This document shows positions 59,939-64,000 of a stretch of 64,000 nucleotides of DNA, in pieces. Made by a program: the position numbers and the translations under genes. Position 1 is the first letter of the stretch. Each line of letters starts with the position of its first letter. Location of the stretch: contig JAINUG010000114.1 of assembly GCA_029706075.1 (NCBI GenBank), positions 1,860,001 through 1,924,000 of the forward strand, in the 5' to 3' direction. Source of the DNA: Aldrovandia affinis. Its lineage: Eukaryota; Chordata; Actinopteri; Notacanthiformes; Halosauridae. The notes under the pieces are model-generated. The model was not told where the DNA came from, did no database searches, and was given only the letters and a program-made list of their open reading frames with translations.

Positions 59939-62419
59939 CTACAAGACAAACATTAGATCATTACAGTGCATATAGCAAAGTCAATGGCTGTTTGCATTGC
60001 ACTACCTGCACGTAAAGGCCCACAAACCCATTCTGCACTACATGTGCATACATGCACAAAAACACACATGAATTCTACAAAATCATGCATTGAGGGACAT
60101 AAACACAAGAATTTAGTACTACATGTGCATAAAGCATACAAACATGCATTTTGTACTACATGCACATAATGGCATACAAATACACAGGCACTATGTATTA
60201 CCAGTGTATAAAGGCACTTTGCCTTCCCTCAGTGAGTAGGAAGCTGGTGAAAGCACTCGCAGTAGATAATTGCAGATTCCACCTGGTTCTATCGAGCAAG
60301 TAATTTGTTTCACCCCCCAATATCCACTAAATAGCTCTAAAGCAGTGGTTCTCAATCCTCTCCTCGGGGAACCCCAGCCAGTCCATGTATTTGTTCAGTT
60401 CCACCACCAGCACACCTGATTCAACTAATTTCTACTTAACGAGCGTTGATTAGTTATAATAATAATATATGCCATTTAGCAGACGCTTTTATCCAAAGCG
60501 ACTTACAGTAGTGAATGCATAAATTTTTCAGTATATGTGGCCCCAGTTGAATCAGGTGTGCTGGTGGTGGAATTTAACAAATACATGGACTGGCTGGGGT
60601 TCCCCGAGGAGAGGATTGAGAACCACTGCTCTAAAGGAAGTACAAGCAGCAAGTCACACCATGCCTTATTTTTACCTTAACCAGTGTCCCATCATTACAG
60701 TGCCAGACAATACCCTCCACCTTCCCCTCTTCACAGCCCTGAAACCACTCAGCCAGCTGTTGGTAGTTCACTGATGGCGCGTTTTGGATTTGGAGGATCC
60801 CGTGTGGCACCAGAAGATGGATTGGTTGTTTTTTACTGCCCAGACCTGCAGATACAGGATGTAAAAAAACAGTCCAGCACATGCTAGGCGAGCACACTGC
60901 AAGGAATGACATCCCTTGAAAATTCTGATCTGTGTGGGGTGGGGGGAGTAAGGGGGCAGAATTTAATTTTTCGTTCTTTGCAGATGGGTTGATTTCAATG
61001 TGCTTACCATAAGGATTTGCATTGATGTTAGTTCCAATGAGTTCCAGAGTTTGCTCGAGAAGTTCTGAAAGTGGGACGGCAGCTATTTCTAACAACTCGC
61101 TGTCATCTGATCTGGGCCTCAGAACCAGTGCTATCCGAGCATCATAATTCACTGCAGATGAGTGCCAGCAATATTGCTTATTGTTTTTCTCCACTGGAAC
61201 CCAGCCTAGAAGACAGAAAATACTGTTTGGAGGGGATCCCACTGCTATGGCATTTTGACCTTAAGAATACATTTTTTCCCCCCTGACTAATCATGTTTAT
61301 TAGTCACTAAAATTAAAAAATTATATTCTTAGACAACAAAAAAAAAAAAGCTTAACAGTTGCTTAATTCTATTAGCCAAAATAAAATACAAGCCACTACA
61401 GCACTGGACTGAATGAACTGATCAATACAATTTGACCACATCCAGAAAAGTGTTGATGGCTTAAAGCCAATAGTAGCTCATTGTACATTTACAAAATTGT
61501 TGTTTTCCATCCAACCCTTGCCAGTATAATCACATGCTAAACATTCTTAAATATGATCAAAACTAGTGTGGCCTGGTAGTGCTATGGTGTACCTGGAATG
61601 TGACCATTTTCATCAGGCACAGGCTGCCCATTGTAGTGTTGAACCCCGTGTGCTGGAATCCAAGAATCTGGAACATCCTTGAAATCCTTCTCAACAATCC
61701 ATGTGAATTCTGTGAGAGAGTATAATGCAAGAGCTAATCAGAAGCTACACCTTTCTGGAAACATATGTCCTAATTGTCTGTAATTTCAATTATTTGTATT
61801 TGGAAATTTATGAAAAGCCTTTTATCACATCACATGATCTTTTTTTCTTCACACATCACAATGCAATCACAACATGAACACACTACCTTTACAACTTTTG
61901 CGAGAGTGATGAAACTTTTTAAATCTCTTATCAGCTTGCTTGTTGGGCTTCCTATCTAATCGAGCCCAGAGATATGGCTCTCCTGCAGGAAGATAAAAAT
62001 GTACATCATATTCCACACTTAAGTTACATAAACTTTTAACTTATATTAATACCAAGCAATGCTTCATTCCGGAGAGGATGAGTGATGGTGAAAACATAAT
62101 GGCCTAGTTTAAAATATCAGCATCTAAGAGACATTAACATTGATATTAAATGCCAAAATGTAAATGTGAAGGTTTTAACAATATTTCAGAACATATATCA
62201 AAATACCACCAGTACAATGCACGTTGTTAGTTTAATGCAATATAGCGAATGCAGACGGAAAGATTTTTCTTTAATTCCCTCTTACTCGCCAGGTAACTCA
62301 CCTTTGTATACAGACACGTAACAGCACGTGCCATCAAGCTTTTCTGTGGCAAGAGCACAGGCAACATTTGATTCCAGTGCCCTCGGGTTCACGTTTTCTG
62401 TCGCTACAACCTGGAATTG
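59750..62419 (-). CDS. rlig1: RLIG1 (C12orf29), 5'-3' RNA ligase, six exons, first coding exon missing
   Basis: Six minus-strand exons (62419-62302, 61982-61887, 61709-61593, 61205-61008, 60845-60676, 59938-59750) join in phase into 888 nt, 295 residues plus stop. They match vertebrate C12orf29/RLIG1 from about residue 31 to the end. Family knowledge: it seals RNA 5'-phosphate and 3'-OH ends by auto-adenylation. The nucleotidyl-lysine motif is visible as KLDG, with the lysine codon at 62341-62339. Other conserved blocks are [51 protein letters not shown] and [14 protein letters not shown]. The exon for the first ~30 residues is not found before the Tc1 element at 62789 and probably lies beyond the right edge. 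The gene is tail-to-tail with CEP290, as in human. Confidence 0.95.
60343..60628. mobile_element. hAT MITE with a nested repeat insertion
   Basis: CAGTGGTTCTCAATCCTCTC at the left is mirrored by GAGAGGATTGAGAACCACTG at the right. It is flanked by a perfect 8-bp duplication CTCTAAAG (60335-60342 and 60629-60636). A different repeat (about 60457-60540) carrying CATTTAGCAGACGCTTTTAT, then CCAAAGCGACTTACAG, interrupts its centre. RLIG1 intron before the terminal exon. Confidence 0.94.
60676..60845 (-). CDS. rlig1: RLIG1 fifth visible exon
   Basis: [20 protein letters not shown] then [18 protein letters not shown]. Boundaries are GTATCTGCAG| and AAG|GTAAAA. Confidence 0.95.
61008..61205 (-). CDS. 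rlig1: RLIG1 fourth visible exon
   Basis: [20 protein letters not shown] then [18 protein letters not shown], the best conserved exon. Boundaries are CTGTCTTCTAG| and TATG|GTAAGC. Confidence 0.96.
61593..61709 (-). CDS. rlig1: RLIG1 third visible exon
   Basis: [20 protein letters not shown] then [13 protein letters not shown]. Boundaries are CTCTCACAG| and CCAG|GTACAC. Confidence 0.94.
61887..61982 (-). CDS. rlig1: RLIG1 second visible exon
   Basis: [20 protein letters not shown] then [12 protein letters not shown]. Boundaries are CTTCCTGCAG| and AAAG|GTAGTG. Confidence 0.94.
62302..62419 (-). CDS. rlig1: RLIG1 exon with catalytic lysine
   Basis: [20 protein letters not shown] continues to [20 protein letters not shown] is motif I of the ligase fold. 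Boundaries are TTGTTTAG|CAATTC and AAAG|GTGAGT. It begins in phase 0 and ends in phase 1. Confidence 0.94.
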
Positions 62420-62788
62420 CTAAACAATATAAAACGTCATGTATGGTGTCAATAGAAATAAAGCAACTGTAAGTACTGCTGTAGCTAGTCAACTAAACAT
62501 CAAAGCTAAAAATAATAAAAATAACATTTAAATTTACGACAGAAGTCTTAGCAAGATTTAAGCAAAAGCAGATACTGCGGAGCATCAATAGTAGTGTCAT
62601 CACACCAGCTGCTTAACTCTTATGTTCAATTTTTGGACCCAGGTCAAATTGACCCAGGACATTATTTGGATTTGAAAGCAATACAGAAATAAAAATGTAT
62701 GTACTGTATGTATATAATGTATAAAAATGTATATACAGTAACATACTGTATATAGTCTTTATCTCAATTCCAAACAATATCGATAACA

Positions 62789-64000
62789 TACACTACCGGT
62801 CAAAAGTTTTAGAACACCCCTATTTTTCCAGTTTTTACTGAAATGTAAGCTGTTCAAGTCCAGAGAATAACCTGAAATTGTACAAAGGTAAGCAGTAAAC
62901 TGCCAGAGGTTATAAAGTTATAAAAAAAAATATATTTTTTTAAAAGGCCCTTTTGAGGGAACAAGTAATGGGTTAACAACATACAGCTGTTCTGCACCAA
63001 TGAAAGTAAATTAAGCCTTGAAATGCAAACAATTCCTATAGGTGTCACAACTTTTGTTGATTACTTACAAACCCTCTGTCTGTATAAAAGCAGTGTTGGA
63101 ACAGACTGTTACTACACCCTCTGAAGCATTATTTGGACAATATTGCACTGCAGGAAGTAGTATATTGCTATAATGGCGAGAAAAAGGCAATTAAGGAAGA
63201 CAGACCATTATAACCCTTAAAAGTGTAGGTCTTTCCTTTAGAGAAATTGCAAAGAAGGCCAAGGTGTCAGTGAGTACAGTTTCCTACACCATTAAAAGGC
63301 ACTTGGAAACTGACAGGAAGAGGTCTGGCAGGCCCAAAGCCACAACAAAATCAGAAGACAAGTTTCTGAGAGTCAACAGCTTGCGTGATAGGCGGCTCAC
63401 AGGAAAACAGCTTCAAGCACAGCTTAACACTGTTAAGTAAGTAAGGAAGTCTCAGTTTCAACTGTGAAGAGAAGACTTCGAGCTGTAGGTTTGACAGGTC
63501 AAGTGGCAGAAAGAAAGCCATTGCTAAGATGGCAAAATAAGAAAAAGAGGCTTACTGGGCCATGAAGCACCGCCAGTGGACTGCTGAAGACTGGAAGAAG
63601 GTCTTATGGACCGATTCAATCTTGACATTTTAAACGTTTTTGTAGGCCGTCGAGTAGGCGAAAGGATGGTTCCTCAGTCTGTGACACCAACTGTCAAACA
63701 TGGAGGAGGAAGCGTGATGGTCTGGGGCTCTTTTGCTGGATCCAAAGTCGGCAACTTGCACGACTGGCACCCTGTACCAAAAGGGCTACCACAGCATTTT
63801 ACAGCACCATGCAATACCCTCTGGTCTACGCCTAGTTGGTCAGGGGTTCATCCTACAGCAAGATAATGACCCAAAACATACCTCCAGACTATGTCAGAAC
63901 TACTTTAGAAGAAAAGAACAAGACGGTAGGCTTCAAATCATGGAATGGCCAGCCCAGTCTCCAGACTTAAACCCCATCGAGCTGGTTTGGGATGAACTGG
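62789..64000 (+). mobile_element. Tc1/mariner element, right end outside the window
   Basis: The left end TACACTACCGGTCAAAAGTT matches the element at 53907. A plus-strand transposase frame begins near 63174 (MARKRQLRKTD) but breaks soon after. Later pieces show the paired-domain part (about 63320-63430), the catalytic-region motif HGGGSVMVWGSF (63690-63730) and PSLNPIE-like DNA at 63960-63990. At least two frame breaks make it inactive. The inverted right end lies beyond 64000. Confidence 0.9.

Overview
The window is vertebrate nuclear DNA, almost certainly from a teleost fish. It holds spliced genes with GT-AG introns, long AT-rich introns, and many fish-type transposons: Tc1/mariner, hAT MITEs, CR1- and L2-type LINEs, and tRNA-derived SINEs. 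The species cannot be fixed from the sequence. Three genes are recognisable, in the same relative order and orientation as on human 12q21.32: TMTC3 (minus strand, 5' end only), CEP290 (plus strand, whole coding region) and RLIG1/C12orf29 (minus strand, all but its first coding exon).

Layout. 1-7981: the first three coding exons of TMTC3 at 7793-7981, 1715-1943 and 132-231. Its introns carry an internally deleted Tc1 element (1063-1627) and a degraded CR1-type LINE (about 3518-6935). 7982-10370: a head-to-head intergenic/5' region between TMTC3 and CEP290, full of GCTAGC, TAGCTA and CTAACGTTAG palindromes. 10371-58933: CEP290, reconstructed here as 54 coding exons. All junctions are GT-AG and all phases agree, giving 8112 nt and a predicted 2703-residue coiled-coil protein. 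58934-59749: convergent 3' ends. 59750-62419: six exons of RLIG1, an RNA ligase, including the KLDG nucleotidyl-lysine motif. 62789-64000: a Tc1 element cut by the window edge, probably inside RLIG1 intron 1.

The main surprise is CEP290 coding exon 44 (52548-53315). It is a 768-nt phase 0-0 exon encoding 256 acidic residues with a 12-residue tandem repeat, and the human protein as I recall it has no counterpart. Without it the product is 2447 residues, close to human CEP290 (2479). The second surprise is in intron 21. The 3' end of exon 21 and its donor site seed a 33-bp tandem repeat. About 8 kb of mobile elements, including a degenerate LTR element with an envelope-like reading frame, appears to have split this array.

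Functionally, CEP290 is a ciliary transition-zone and centriolar-satellite protein, TMTC3 is an ER O-mannosyltransferase for cadherins, and RLIG1 is a 5'-3' RNA ligase. Nothing in the sequence links their functions. Their grouping looks like conserved vertebrate synteny, with a possibly shared promoter between TMTC3 and CEP290.
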